Source of the DNA: Thiohalomonas denitrificans
GTDB lineage: Bacteria > Pseudomonadota > Gammaproteobacteria > Thiohalomonadales > Thiohalomonadaceae
Assembly (NCBI GenBank): GCA_020725115.1
Contig: DYFR01000001.1
Span: 62,001 to 126,000, forward strand
Length of the DNA: 64,000 nucleotides
Direction of reading: 5' to 3'
Shown here: one piece after another, positions 25,566-34,759 of the stretch
Position numbering within the stretch: position 1 is the first letter of the stretch
How the letters are laid out: each line of letters starts with the position of its first letter
The notes under the pieces: generated by a model
Told to the model about the DNA's origin: nothing
What the model saw: the letters and a program-made list of their open reading frames with translations, nothing else
The model's database searches: none
Translations under genes and position numbers: made by a program

Positions 25566-27722
25566 TTAACCGGCCACGCCGTGCAGGGCATAAAGGGCGG
25601 CAAAGCGACCGTTGTCCCTCAACAACTCATCGGGACGACCGTCCTCGATAACATGTCCGTTTTCCAGAGTCAGGATGCGATCGGCGATGCGCAGGCTGGA
25701 GAGACGATGGGCGACGATAAACACCGTACGATCCTCGCAGATGCGGCGCATGTTGTCCTGTACCTGGCGTTCGGACTCGTAATCGAGGGCGCTGGTGGCT
25801 TCGTCCAGGATCAGGATTTTCGGATCGGTGATCAGGGCGCGGGCCAGCGCGATGCGTTGACGCTGTCCGGCGGAGAGCAGGGCGCCGCGCTCGCCGACGA
25901 CGGTATCGTAGGCTTTGGGCAGGGCGCGGATAAATTCGTCCGCACCGGCCAGGTGCGCCGCAGCCTCGACCCGTTCCATGGGCGCGGCGGGGTTGGCGAG
26001 GGCGATATTATCCCGTATGGAACGATTCAGCAGCAGGGTTTCCTGTAACACCACGCCGATGTTGCGGCGTAGCCAGGATGGGTCAATCTCGGCGAGATTG
26101 ATGCCGTCGATATACAGCCGGCCCTTACTGGGTAGATACAGGCGTTGCAATAGACGCAGCAAGGTGGTCTTGCCGGCGCCGGAACGACCGACGATGCCGA
26201 CAACCTGGCCTTGGGGGATATCCAGGTTGATGTCCTGCAGGATGAATGGCGTATCCGGTGCATACTGGAAACTGACGTGTTCCAGTGTGACGCGGCCTTT
26301 CAAACTCGGCAGGCTGGAGCGTGCCGCATGCAGGGCCGGTTCCTGCGGCGTATCGAAGATGTCGGCGACGCGCTTTACCGAAATGCGGATCTGGTGCAGT
26401 TGATGCAGCAGTTGGGCGATACGCTGGGCCGGCCCCATCACACGGCCTACCAACATGTTGAAGGCGATGAGTTGACCGGCCGTCATGGAGCCGTCCAATA
26501 CCGCTACCGCGCCGATCCACAGACACAGCGCTACGGTCAGTTTATTGATCAGGCCCGCCAGGTGGGTCAGATGCCCTGATAAGTGTTCGACCGCAGCGTT
26601 GTAGCGTGACTGGGCCACCAGATGATTCTCCCATTGCCGGTGCATCTGCGGCTCCACCGCAGTGGCCTTGATGGTCTCCATCGCACCGACCGCCTCGATC
26701 AGGAACGATTGGGAGTCGGTTCCCTGGACGAATTTCTTTTGCAGCGCATCTTTCAGGGCCGGACCGGCCAAACCGTACAAGCCGAATGACAACAGCAGCG
26801 CGATGAGGACTATGCCGGTCAGCGTCGGACTGAATAGAAACATCACTGCCAGAAAGACGAAGGTAAACGGAAAATCGATTATAGCCATCAAGGCACTGCC
26901 GGTTATGAAGCTGCGGATGCCTTCGACTTCCTTCAGCCGCGTTACGGTGTCGCCGGTCTGGCGGCTTGAAAAGAATGCCATCGGCAAACGCGTCAGATGG
27001 CGGAACAGGCGAGCCACCAGCACGACGTCAATCTTGTTGGAGAGGTGATGCACCAGGTAGCGGCGAAAGGTGTTAATCAGAAAATCGAACAACGCGATGA
27101 TAAACAAACCCATGATCAGCACTTCCAGTGTGCTGATACCGCTGGAACTGAATACCTTGTCGATGATCACCATCGTGAACAACGGAGTTACCAGCGCGAA
27201 CACCTGCGCGATGAGCGCCGAGAACATCACCTGTCCCGCCAGGAACCTGTCATGGAAGAACTCGGCGAAAAACCAGCGCAGGCCGAAATGGTGGATGGCG
27301 TCCTGGCGCTCCTTGCCGTGTTGTTCGCCGATGAAGATCAGGGTGCGGGTAAAATTCGCCAGGAAATCATTGATCGCCAATTTCTCCGGGGCCGGCTTAT
27401 CCGGCTCCTGCACTATCACGAAGTCGGTTTCTGCCTTGGCCAAAACGACAAATCGCCCGTCGTTCATTTGAGCGATGGCCGGCAACGGATAACGGTTCAG
27501 GTGGTCGATTCGTGCCGCCCGCTGTTTTGCGCGCAGACCAAGGTGATCCCGGGCAAGAAACAGAATGTCAGAAACATCGAGGCTCTCGTGTTTCCCTAAT
27601 TTATGAAGCAAATCTTCCTTTGTCGCGGGTATCCCCAACACCTTGAGCAGAACAAGTAGTGCATTGAGAGCACTATCATTTTCCTTCTGTCGCCCAACAG
27701 TCGCGCCGATATCTCCGTTCAT
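25566..27722 (-). CDS. Type I secretion ABC transporter, HlyB family (C39-like domain)
   Basis: This 718-residue protein combines a membrane domain and an ATPase. The N-terminal about 125 residues form a C39 peptidase-like domain; the expected catalytic Cys is absent (the start reads NDSALNALLVLLKVL), so it is the inactive C39-like docking type used for RTX substrates rather than leader-cleaving. Transmembrane helices span about 150-440. The ATPase has Walker A GRSGAGKTT, the signature as LSAGQRQR (LSGGQ variant), Walker B ILILDEATSALD and the H-loop AHRLSS. It is first in the operon that also encodes the HlyD-type protein and the giant RTX gene. An FNR-type palindrome lies 158 nt upstream. 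Confidence 0.95.
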   Translation of the reverse strand: MNGDIGATVGRQKENDSALNALLVLLKVLGIPATKEDLLHKLGKHESLDVSDILFLARDHLGLRAKQRAARIDHLNRYPLPAIAQMNDGRFVVLAKAETDFVIVQEPDKPAPEKLAINDFLANFTRTLIFIGEQHGKERQDAIHHFGLRWFFAEFFHDRFLAGQVMFSALIAQVFALVTPLFTMVIIDKVFSSSGISTLEVLIMGLFIIALFDFLINTFRRYLVHHLSNKIDVVLVARLFRHLTRLPMAFFSSRQTGDTVTRLKEVEGIRSFITGSALMAIIDFPFTFVFLAVMFLFSPTLTGIVLIALLLSFGLYGLAGPALKDALQKKFVQGTDSQSFLIEAVGAMETIKATAVEPQMHRQWENHLVAQSRYNAAVEHLSGHLTHLAGLINKLTVALCLWIGAVAVLDGSMTAGQLIAFNMLVGRVMGPAQRIAQLLHQLHQIRISVKRVADIFDTPQEPALHAARSSLPSLKGRVTLEHVSFQYAPDTPFILQDINLDIPQGQVVGIVGRSGAGKTTLLRLLQRLYLPSKGRLYIDGINLAEIDPSWLRRNIGVVLQETLLLNRSIRDNIALANPAAPMERVEAAAHLAGADEFIRALPKAYDTVVGERGALLSAGQRQRIALARALITDPKILILDEATSALDYESERQVQDNMRRICEDRTVFIVAHRLSSLRIADRILTLENGHVIEDGRPDELLRDNGRFAALYALHGVAG

Positions 27723-27879
27723 CCCGACAAAATCCCCTGGTCATTGCCATTATCGTTGTCACTTGATCCACCTCCGCCAGCCCCCTGTCTCACGACAGAC
27801 GGAAGAACGGCGAGATCGGCTTCGCAGGGAATATACCTGATTGATTAAAAGGTTAATGTCAGAGAATTCCTACATGACG

Positions 27880-27893
27880 TTGATCTAGATCAA
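27880..27893 (-). promoter_or_regulatory. Perfect FNR/ANR-type palindrome upstream of the type I secretion operon
   Basis: TTGATCTAGATCAA matches the FNR consensus TTGAT-N4-ATCAA exactly. Its centre is about 164 nt before the exporter start codon. If used as a class II site (centre at -41.5), a weak -10-like ATTAAC falls at the expected distance. The rest of the 320-nt spacer 27723-28042 holds a small GCCGCC/GGCGGC hairpin (about 27978-27993) after the Sel1 gene and no credible ORF. Confidence 0.65.
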
Positions 27894-28042
27894 CAAGACA
27901 GGGAGGGAGTGGTTGTCGGGTTCTACGCATGGAATCCGGCTTCACGCACGGTAGCGGGGATACCCCACTCACCGCGCCGCCAAGAGGCGGCGGCACAGTG
28001 AATATTTTTGGGGCTATTGCTTATATTCTTCGACGAAAAACG

Positions 28043-28654
28043 TTACTGATCGAAGGCCGACGGCGTCTCTTTCAGTTTTTTCATCTCCGCCTCCAGCAGG
28101 GCCTTGGCGGCGAGACGGCGGCGTGCCTCATCATTTTCCATTTCGGCCTTTTTCAGCAGAGCCGCCTGCCGTGCCTGTTGTTCCTGCAACCTGTGTGTTT
28201 CTTCACGACTGCGCGCCAGTTCCTGCTCCAGCTGCTGGCGTTCACGCTCCATGCGTTCCAGCTCCTGACGTGAAGTGTCGGACTGCGTGACCGGCGGCTG
28301 AACAGCTACTGGTACCGGCGCGGTTGCCTTCACCATCGGTTCGCCGGCATCAAGAGCAGCGAGCTTGAGCCTGGCAGGCTCGTAGCCCTGCGCCGCAGAG
28401 ACCTCGTACCAGTGCCGCGCCTGGTCGGGATCGATTTTGACGCCCTGGCCCTGGGCGTACATCTCGGCCAGTTTGTACTGCGCCTCGGCGTTGCCGATGT
28501 TGGCCATTTTCTGCTGGTAGTTGAACAGGCCTTCCCAGATTTTGTCTTCCTCGGCCGCCATGCCCGATGCCGGCAGGGCCAGCAGCAGGCTTAGCAAGAC
28601 GGCACGGCAGTAGCGGGCGGTGACGGCCGGTGCGCGTTCAGTCGCGTTTTTCAT
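28043..28654 (-). CDS. Periplasmic Sel1-repeat protein with C-terminal coiled coil
   Basis: This 203-residue protein has a Sec signal (AVLLSLLLALPASGMA, cleavage near AAEED). One clear Sel1/TPR-like unit follows at about 52-95 (AQYKLAEMYAQGQGV, DQARHWYEVSAAQGYEPA). A Pro/Val-rich linker leads to a long Glu/Arg/Gln coiled coil (about 128-195). AGGGGAG precedes the ATG. Sel1 repeats mediate protein contacts, often in envelope or signalling complexes; the specific partner is unknown. It is upstream of the secretion operon on the same strand, but the FNR-type site and a hairpin separate them, so it is probably a separate unit. Confidence 0.8.
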   Translation of the reverse strand: MKNATERAPAVTARYCRAVLLSLLLALPASGMAAEEDKIWEGLFNYQQKMANIGNAEAQYKLAEMYAQGQGVKIDPDQARHWYEVSAAQGYEPARLKLAALDAGEPMVKATAPVPVAVQPPVTQSDTSRQELERMERERQQLEQELARSREETHRLQEQQARQAALLKKAEMENDEARRRLAAKALLEAEMKKLKETPSAFDQ

Positions 28655-28829
28655 TGTGCTCCCCTTGGTGGTGCGGTTCCTCTGTAAGGGATGCTCCCAT
28701 GACCGGGTCTATTCCATGCCGGGAGTCGCCGTGCGCCGGCGGCGCGGGCTCTGTCACATTCCGGTGCTGGCAAAGAGTCTAGCCGCAGGCGGGTGTGGCA
28801 CGCCCTGCGGCATGGGCATCGGGCCAGGT

Positions 28830-30647
28830 TCAATCGGCTTCGCGATCGATGGAGCAGCAGTGGGAATTGGATGGCTCCGCGGTTTCGAGGATGGCGCCGG
28901 TGACCGGGTTGGGTCGGAAGGTGGTGCAACCCTTGAGACCGAAACGGTGCGCCTCGCGGTAGATGGACTGGAACTGCTCGAAGGGATAGTCGGCGGGAAT
29001 GTTGATGGTCTTGGAGATGGCGCTGTCCACACAGGGCTGCAGCGCGGCCTGCATGGCGAGGTGTCCCTGTGGTGTGAGTTGCGTGGCGGTGACGAAGTAT
29101 GGCGGCAACGGTGCATCGCCATGCAGTTCATGCCACAGACGCCAGGCGAAATCGCTCACCTCATACTGGCGGTAGTTGCCGTCACGTTCCAGCAGACGAC
29201 GGCTGTACGACCAGTCGAACACCGGTTCCAGGCCGCTGGAGATATTGTCGGCCAGCAGGCTGATGGTGCCGGTGGGGGCGATGGCGGTAAGGTGGCTGTT
29301 GCGGATGCCATGGGCGGCGATGCCATCGCGTATGTCCGCGGGCAGACGCTGCACGAAGGGCGCCGCGAGATAGGCTTCGCGCTCGAAAAAGGGAAAGGCG
29401 CCCTTTTCCTGCGCCAGTGCGACGGAGGTGCGGTAGGCGGCGTCGCGCGCCTGCTCCATCAGCTGTTGCGCATACAGCCGGCCGGCGTCGCTGTCGTAGC
29501 GCAGCCCCAGCATGATCAGCACGTCCGCCAGACCGGTGAGACCGAGGCCGATGCGGCGGGTGCCGTGGGCCTGCTCCGCCTGCTGCGGCAGGGGGAAGTG
29601 AGAGGCGTCGATGACGTTGTCCATCAGACGTACCGCCATCTGCACGGTGGCGTGCATGCCGTCGGTATCCAGACGCGCGGCGTCGGTGAACGGCTCGTGT
29701 ACGAAGCGGGTGAGATTGATCGAGCCGAGATTGCAGGCGCCGTAGGGCGGCAGCGGGAGTTCGCCGCAGGGATTGGTGGCGCTGATCCGCTCGCGGTAAT
29801 GGAGGTTGTTTTCGCGGTTGATGCGATCGATGAACAGGACACCGGGTTCGGCGTAGTCGTAGGTGGCGCGCATGATCCGCTGCCACAGCTGCCGTGCCGG
29901 CAGCCGCCGGATGATGCGACAGGGCACCGCGCCGTCGCAACCGGGCCAGTCGCGCAACACGATCTCGCCTTCGTCACTGTCCAGCGCAGCAGCGGGAAAC
30001 AGCAGCGGCCAGTCGCTGCCCTCCTCTACCGCCTGCATGAAGGCATCGCTCACCAGAACCGACAGATTGAAGTGACGCAGCTCACGCGCGTCCTGTTTGG
30101 CGGCGATGAATTGTTCGATGTCCGGATGATCGCAGCGCAATGTCGCCATCATGGCGCCGCGGCGTGCGCCGGTGGACAGCAGGGTGGCGCACATGCTGTC
30201 CCAGATGCGCATGAAGGAGATCGGGCCGGAGGCGATGGTGCCGACACGATGGGTCAGGGTGCCGGCCGGGCGCAGGGTGGAAAAGTCATAACCGACGCCA
30301 CCGCCCTGCTGCATGGTCAGCGCGCCCTGCTTGAGCGCGTCGAAGATGCCGTCGAGGGAGTCCTCGATGGTACCCATCACGAAACAGTTGAACAGGGTGA
30401 CGTCGCGGCCGGTGCCGGCACCGGCGAGGATGCGGCCGCCGGGCAGAAAGCGGAAGTCTTCGAGGATGGCGTGAAAGCGCTGCTCCCACAGCGGCGCGGC
30501 ATCGCCTTCCTGCACCGCCAGCGCGCGCGCCACCCGGCGCCAGGTGTCGTCCACCGTCCGGTCATGGATCAGCCCGCCGTCGCGGTAACGGTATTTGCTG
30601 TCCCAGACGTGGCGGGAAATCCCGGTGGCGAAATGATCGCGGCTCAT
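28830..30647 (-). CDS. nrdJ: Adenosylcobalamin-dependent ribonucleotide reductase (class II)
   Basis: This 605-residue enzyme reduces ribonucleotides to deoxyribonucleotides with a B12-derived radical, independent of oxygen. FNCFVMGTIEDSLDGIF carries the first redox Cys. NPCGELPLPPYGACNLGSIN near residue 290 is the radical-site loop. GRRIGLGLTGLADVL-like and APTGTISLLADNISSGLEPVF segments are typical of the 10-stranded barrel. The C-terminus has the paired Cys HCCSID that regenerates the active site. There is no ATP-cone ahead of the barrel, so allosteric activity control is probably limited. The start is the ATG at 30647, in the region where homology begins; a second ATG four codons upstream is possible. 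Confidence 0.92.
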   Translation of the reverse strand: MSRDHFATGISRHVWDSKYRYRDGGLIHDRTVDDTWRRVARALAVQEGDAAPLWEQRFHAILEDFRFLPGGRILAGAGTGRDVTLFNCFVMGTIEDSLDGIFDALKQGALTMQQGGGVGYDFSTLRPAGTLTHRVGTIASGPISFMRIWDSMCATLLSTGARRGAMMATLRCDHPDIEQFIAAKQDARELRHFNLSVLVSDAFMQAVEEGSDWPLLFPAAALDSDEGEIVLRDWPGCDGAVPCRIIRRLPARQLWQRIMRATYDYAEPGVLFIDRINRENNLHYRERISATNPCGELPLPPYGACNLGSINLTRFVHEPFTDAARLDTDGMHATVQMAVRLMDNVIDASHFPLPQQAEQAHGTRRIGLGLTGLADVLIMLGLRYDSDAGRLYAQQLMEQARDAAYRTSVALAQEKGAFPFFEREAYLAAPFVQRLPADIRDGIAAHGIRNSHLTAIAPTGTISLLADNISSGLEPVFDWSYSRRLLERDGNYRQYEVSDFAWRLWHELHGDAPLPPYFVTATQLTPQGHLAMQAALQPCVDSAISKTINIPADYPFEQFQSIYREAHRFGLKGCTTFRPNPVTGAILETAEPSNSHCCSIDREAD

Positions 30648-30678
30648 GGCAGCAAGCATAGCCAACGACAGGCGTGTC

Positions 30679-30739
30679 GTGGGAGCCGGGCGATGTGCGC
30701 CCGGGCATGCCGTCATCGCTCGATAAATCGGGCTCCCAC
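30679..30739. repeat. REP-like inverted repeat, GTGGGAGCC family
   Basis: Arms GTGGGAGCC (30679-30687) and GGCTCCCAC (30731-30739), with an inner CGATG/CATCG pair, lie between nrdJ and the methyltransferase gene. A related unit is at 9036-9115. Confidence 0.75.
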
Positions 30740-30750
30740 TGCGGACGGGG

Positions 30751-31362
30751 TCAACGCTTCACGAAGCGGCAATAGACGAAGCGCTGTTCCTTCTGCGCCG
30801 GGGTGAGGTGTGTTTCGGTCGTGGTTTCCACCAGGGTGTAGCCGCTGCCCAGTTCGGCGCTCAGGGTTTCCGGACTGTAGCGCTGCACCGGCAGGTTGCT
30901 GCACCGCTCCGGGCCGTCGAGGGCGAAGGTGGCGATGATCAGGTGGCCGCCAGGCTGCAGGCCGCGCGCGAGGCGCTCGCGATAGGCCTGGCGATCGGCG
31001 GGGTCGGTGAGAAAGTGGAATACGGCGCGGTCATGCCACAGGGCATAGGTTCGGGGCGGCTCGAAGGCGGTGGCATCGGCCTCGATCCAGTGCACGGGAG
31101 CGGCGTGCGCACCCAGACGATCACGGCTGTGTTGCAGCGCGGCGGCGGAGATATCGAGCACGGAGATGTCGCCGTAACCCTGCTCGATGAGATTGTCCAC
31201 CAGACGCGAGGCGCCGCCGCCCATGTCGATAATGGGCTGCGCCTTGTCGATGCCGGCAGCAGCAATGAGGCGTAGCGAGTATGCGGGACGCGGCTGGAAC
31301 CAGCTCACGTCGGTGGGCTGCTTCTGCGCGTAGACCTGTTCCCAGTGCTGCTTGCGATCCAT
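30751..31362 (-). CDS. Class I SAM-dependent methyltransferase
   Basis: This 203-residue Rossmann methyltransferase starts MDRKQHWEQVYAQKQPTDVSWFQ. Motif I is IIDMGGGASRLVDNL. The acidic end of strand 2 is ISVLDIS, and WIEADAT lies before strand 4. The WFQ and HDRAVFHFLTD features resemble the family of small methyltransferases related to thiopurine or tellurite-resistance enzymes. The substrate is unknown. The ORF is open further upstream to 31563, but that part crosses a REP element and der coding sequence, so the ATG at 31362 is the likely start. Confidence 0.85.
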   Translation of the reverse strand: MDRKQHWEQVYAQKQPTDVSWFQPRPAYSLRLIAAAGIDKAQPIIDMGGGASRLVDNLIEQGYGDISVLDISAAALQHSRDRLGAHAAPVHWIEADATAFEPPRTYALWHDRAVFHFLTDPADRQAYRERLARGLQPGGHLIIATFALDGPERCSNLPVQRYSPETLSAELGSGYTLVETTTETHLTPAQKEQRFVYCRFVKR

Positions 31363-31383
31363 GGGCTTCTCCGGTGTTATCGC

Positions 31384-31451
31384 AGGAGCACTGTCCGTGG
31401 GCGAAGCGGTGCCAAATCTTGGCGCTATTCGCCGAGAGGACTCGGCTCCTA
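31384..31451. repeat. REP-like inverted repeat, AGGAGC/GCTCCT family
   Basis: Arms AGGAGC... (31384) and ...GCTCCT (31451), with an inner GGCGAA/TTCGCC pair, lie between der and the methyltransferase gene. It is nearly identical in layout to the element at 50541-50611. Confidence 0.75.
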
Positions 31452-31453
31452 CA

Positions 31454-32878
31454 CTACATTTTTTTCTTGCGTGCGCGCTTCTTTTCCGCCTTCTTGATGT
31501 GCGACACCATGCGCTTGCGCTTCTGCATCTGGCGCGGGGTGAGCGTGTTGCGCTTGCCGGCATAGGGGTTGTCGCCGGTCTTGAACTCGATGCGGACCGG
31601 CGTGCCTTCCAGCTTGAGATTCTCGCGGAAGAAATTCGACAGGTAGCGCTGGTAGCTGTTGGGCACCTGCTCGGTCTGATTGCCGTGGATGACGATCAGC
31701 GGCGGGTTCTTGCCGCCCTGATGGGCATAGCGCAGCTTGATGCGGCGGCCACCGACCAGCGGCGGCTGGTGCGCGGCCAGGGCCGACTCCAGCAGGCGGG
31801 TCAGTTCCGGGGTGGAGAACTTGCGCAGCGCCGAGGCGTAGGCGCGCTTGACCGAACCGAACAGATCGCCGACACCGGTGCCGTGCAGGGCCGAGATGTA
31901 ATGCAGCTTGGCAAAATCGAGGAAGGGCAGCTTCAGATCCAGTTCGCGCCGCACGTTGTCGCGCTGATCCTGCGACAGCCCGTCCCACTTGTTCACCGCC
32001 AGCACTAGGGCACGGCCGGCGTCGAGCACGAAACCGAGCAGGGTGGCGTCCTGTTCGCTGATGCCTTCGCGGGCATCGAGCACCATCACCACCACGTTGG
32101 CCTCTTCGATGGCCTGCAGCGTCTTGATCACGCTGAACTTCTCGATGGCCTCGTCGACGCGGGCGCGGCGCCGCACGCCGGCGGTGTCGATCAGGGTGTA
32201 GTCCTGGCCGTCGCGCTCGAAGGGGATAAAGATGCTGTCGCGGGTGGTGCCCGGCATGTCGAACACCACCACGCGCTCCTCGCCGAGGATGCGGTTGACC
32301 AGGGTGGATTTACCGACGTTGGGACGGCCGACGATGGCGACCTTGATGCGATCGTAGTCATCCCCTTCGGCCTCCTCCTCTTCCTCGTCCGGCAGCGCCG
32401 CCAGTACCTGCTCCATCAGGCGCGGCACACCGCGGCCATGGACGGCGGCAATGGGTACGGGCTCACCCAGGCCAAGGCGATGGAACTCCGCCGCCAGCAG
32501 CGCCGGGTCGCCGGTGTCGGTCTTGTTGACCACCAGCAGCACATCCTTGCCGCGCTGGCGCAGCCAGCGGGCGATGGCGTCGTCGGAGGCGGAAAGGCCG
32601 TCGCGGCCGTCGACCATGAACAGCACCACATGGGCCTCGTCCACCGCCTGCTGCACCTGGCGCACCATCAGGCCTTCCAGGCCCTGCTCGTTGCCGGACA
32701 GGCCGCCGGTATCGACCACGATGTAGGGCCGTTCGCCCACCTTGCCGATACCGTACTGGCGATCGCGCGTCAGGCCGGGCATGTCCGCCACCAGGGCGTC
32801 GCGCGAACGGGTAAGGTAATTGAACAGGGTGGATTTGCCGACATTGGGCCGCCCCACCAGGGCGATGACCGGTTTCAT
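31454..32878 (-). CDS. der: Ribosome biogenesis GTPase Der (EngA)
   Basis: This 474-residue double GTPase is needed for 50S subunit maturation. Two tandem G domains are seen: [14 protein letters not shown] at about 8-21 with NKTD further on, and [14 protein letters not shown] at about 185 with NKWD. Each has a DTAG-type G3 motif (DTGG in the first, DTAG in the second). The C-terminal KH-like domain ([18 protein letters not shown] onward) ends in a Lys/Arg-rich tail. Length matches the family. It follows bamB on the same strand with a 19-nt gap, the common yfgM-bamB-der arrangement. Confidence 0.98.
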   Translation of the reverse strand: MKPVIALVGRPNVGKSTLFNYLTRSRDALVADMPGLTRDRQYGIGKVGERPYIVVDTGGLSGNEQGLEGLMVRQVQQAVDEAHVVLFMVDGRDGLSASDDAIARWLRQRGKDVLLVVNKTDTGDPALLAAEFHRLGLGEPVPIAAVHGRGVPRLMEQVLAALPDEEEEEAEGDDYDRIKVAIVGRPNVGKSTLVNRILGEERVVVFDMPGTTRDSIFIPFERDGQDYTLIDTAGVRRRARVDEAIEKFSVIKTLQAIEEANVVVMVLDAREGISEQDATLLGFVLDAGRALVLAVNKWDGLSQDQRDNVRRELDLKLPFLDFAKLHYISALHGTGVGDLFGSVKRAYASALRKFSTPELTRLLESALAAHQPPLVGGRRIKLRYAHQGGKNPPLIVIHGNQTEQVPNSYQRYLSNFFRENLKLEGTPVRIEFKTGDNPYAGKRNTLTPRQMQKRKRMVSHIKKAEKKRARKKKM

Positions 32879-32897
32879 GACAGTGGTTGAACCTTAG

Positions 32898-34100
32898 TTA
32901 ATCCGGTAGAACGCGCAAGGCGTTGAGGGTGCCGCGTTTGTCCATCGCATAGACATGATCATCACGTACCTGTGGTGCGGCAAGCACAGCGCGATCTTCC
33001 CGGTAACCGTTGCCGGGATAAAGCGGCGGAATGGGAAACAGTGCTTCCCAATCCTCCACCCGTACCCGCGCCAGTTCCTGGCCATCGTCACGCGCCAGCC
33101 AGTGTACATAACCTTCGAAATCAGCCACCACTACCGCGCCGCCCTGCACCGCAGGGGCCGACAGGGAGCGGCCGCGCAGCACGCTCTGCTTCCACAGCGT
33201 ACCGCCGTTGCTGCGCGCCAGTGCCCACACACTGCCCTCGGCATCGCTGACATAGAGATCACGACCGGCAATGGCCAGCCCGGACCAGGTGGAGAAGTCC
33301 CGTGTCCACAGCAGGCGCCCGCTGTCCAGGGTGATGGCAGCGATGCGGCCCTGATAACCTGCGGCATACACCACGCCGTCACGCACCATCAGGCGCCCGT
33401 CCACATCCACCAGCCGCTCCAGTTCCGTGCGGCCGCGCGGAATCGCCAGGGCCGCTTCCCACAACAGGCGGCCGTCCTGCAGCGACACCGCCGCGATACG
33501 GCCGTTATCGAAACCGGCAACCACGATGCCACCCTCGATCTGCGGCTCGCCCACGCCGCGCAATGACAGCAATGGCACCTGCTGGACATAACGCCACAGA
33601 CGGCGACCATCGACGGCATCAAGCCCGAACAGGGCGCCGTCCACGCTGCGCACCACAACCACGTCACCACCGCGTTGCGGTGCTGCCAGCACCTCGCTGC
33701 TCACGGCGGCACGCCAGCGCAACTGGCCATCGCTCTTGTTCAGCGCAATCACTTCGGCATCACCGCCGAACAGCAGCATGTCGCCGCCATCACCCGGCCC
33801 ACCGTTAATCGCTGCCTCCAGGTCAGTGCGCCACAGGCGTGCACCGGACTCCAGCTCGAAGGCATCCACCCGCCCCTTGCGGTTGGCCGCATAGATACGG
33901 TCGCGCTCCACCAGCGGCGTCAACGCAATGAAATGCTTGTCCACACCCGCACCGAGCTGTCGTGCCCAGCGCGCTTCCACCTTTAATGCCGGCTTGAACT
34001 CGGTGAGTTCGGCCGGGGGATCCAGCGCCAGCCGGCTCGGGCCGCTGCCACAGGCGGCGAGCAGCGTCGCCAGCATGGCCAAAGTAAGGGAACGTATCAC
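32898..34100 (-). CDS. bamB: Outer membrane assembly lipoprotein BamB
   Basis: This is a 400-residue component of the BAM complex that inserts beta-barrel proteins into the outer membrane. The lipoprotein signal is SLTLAMLATLLAAC with the lipidated Cys at residue 17. The mature protein is an eight-bladed beta-propeller of PQQ-like repeats, visible as recurring segments such as LFGLDAVDGRRLWRY, VSLQDGRLLWEAAL and ITLDSGRLLWTRDF. The start is GTG at 34100, overlapping the yfgM stop by 4 nt (GTGA), so translation is probably coupled. Confidence 0.95.
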   Translation of the reverse strand: MIRSLTLAMLATLLAACGSGPSRLALDPPAELTEFKPALKVEARWARQLGAGVDKHFIALTPLVERDRIYAANRKGRVDAFELESGARLWRTDLEAAINGGPGDGGDMLLFGGDAEVIALNKSDGQLRWRAAVSSEVLAAPQRGGDVVVVRSVDGALFGLDAVDGRRLWRYVQQVPLLSLRGVGEPQIEGGIVVAGFDNGRIAAVSLQDGRLLWEAALAIPRGRTELERLVDVDGRLMVRDGVVYAAGYQGRIAAITLDSGRLLWTRDFSTWSGLAIAGRDLYVSDAEGSVWALARSNGGTLWKQSVLRGRSLSAPAVQGGAVVVADFEGYVHWLARDDGQELARVRVEDWEALFPIPPLYPGNGYREDRAVLAAPQVRDDHVYAMDKRGTLNALRVLPD

Positions 34101-34741
34101 TGGGCGGCAACTCCGACGTCGGCAAGATCGTCTACCTTCATGCGCAGCAGCTGTTGCTTGGCCGGCACATCGGCGGCAGCGGCCAGCGCGGCCTGGTAGG
34201 ATTGCAGCGCCTCGGCACGACGCCCCTGTGCCAGATAGGCATCGCCCTTCACTTCTTCCGCCATCGCAGAGAAGCTGCTGCTCATCCCGGCCAGTTGCTG
34301 CAAGGCCTCGTCGGAGCGGCCTTGTGCCACCAGCAGACGTCCCAGACGCACCTGCGCGACCTGTCGCACCTCGGCCACCTTCGCGTTATCCATCACCCAG
34401 CGCAGATGCGCGCCGGCACCGTCCAGATCGCCCTGATCCACCGCCTGCTGCGCCAGGCTCAACGAGGCCAGTGCCGCATAGGGCGTCGTGGGATATTCAC
34501 CAATGATACGGCGCGCGATTTCCACCACCTCACGCCCCTCACCGGCATCGAGACGCGCCAGCAGCATCTGGTATTCACCGGAGGCCGCTGCGGTCTGGGC
34601 GCGCGTATTGTCCTGCCAGGTGCGCCAGCCGAACACCGCTGCCAAGGCCAGCACCACACCGATGATGACGCTGCGTCCGTTTTCGCTCCACCACTCCTTG
34701 AGGGCTTCGACCTGCTCTTCTTCTGTCCGATAGACTTCCAC
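34097..34741 (-). CDS. yfgM: Membrane-anchored TPR protein, YfgM family
   Basis: This 214-residue protein starts at a GTG with AAGGAG nine bases upstream. The N-terminus MEVYRTEEEQVEALKEWWSENG is conserved in YfgM. A single transmembrane helix lies at about 24-42 (VIIGVVLALAAVFGWRTW), and a periplasmic TPR-like domain follows. In E. coli, YfgM associates with the Sec translocon partner PpiD and links to envelope stress control. It sits between hisS and bamB as in other Gammaproteobacteria. Confidence 0.92.
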   Translation of the reverse strand: MEVYRTEEEQVEALKEWWSENGRSVIIGVVLALAAVFGWRTWQDNTRAQTAAASGEYQMLLARLDAGEGREVVEIARRIIGEYPTTPYAALASLSLAQQAVDQGDLDGAGAHLRWVMDNAKVAEVRQVAQVRLGRLLVAQGRSDEALQQLAGMSSSFSAMAEEVKGDAYLAQGRRAEALQSYQAALAAAADVPAKQQLLRMKVDDLADVGVAAQ

Positions 34742-34759
34742 TGTGCATGCTCCTTCAGG

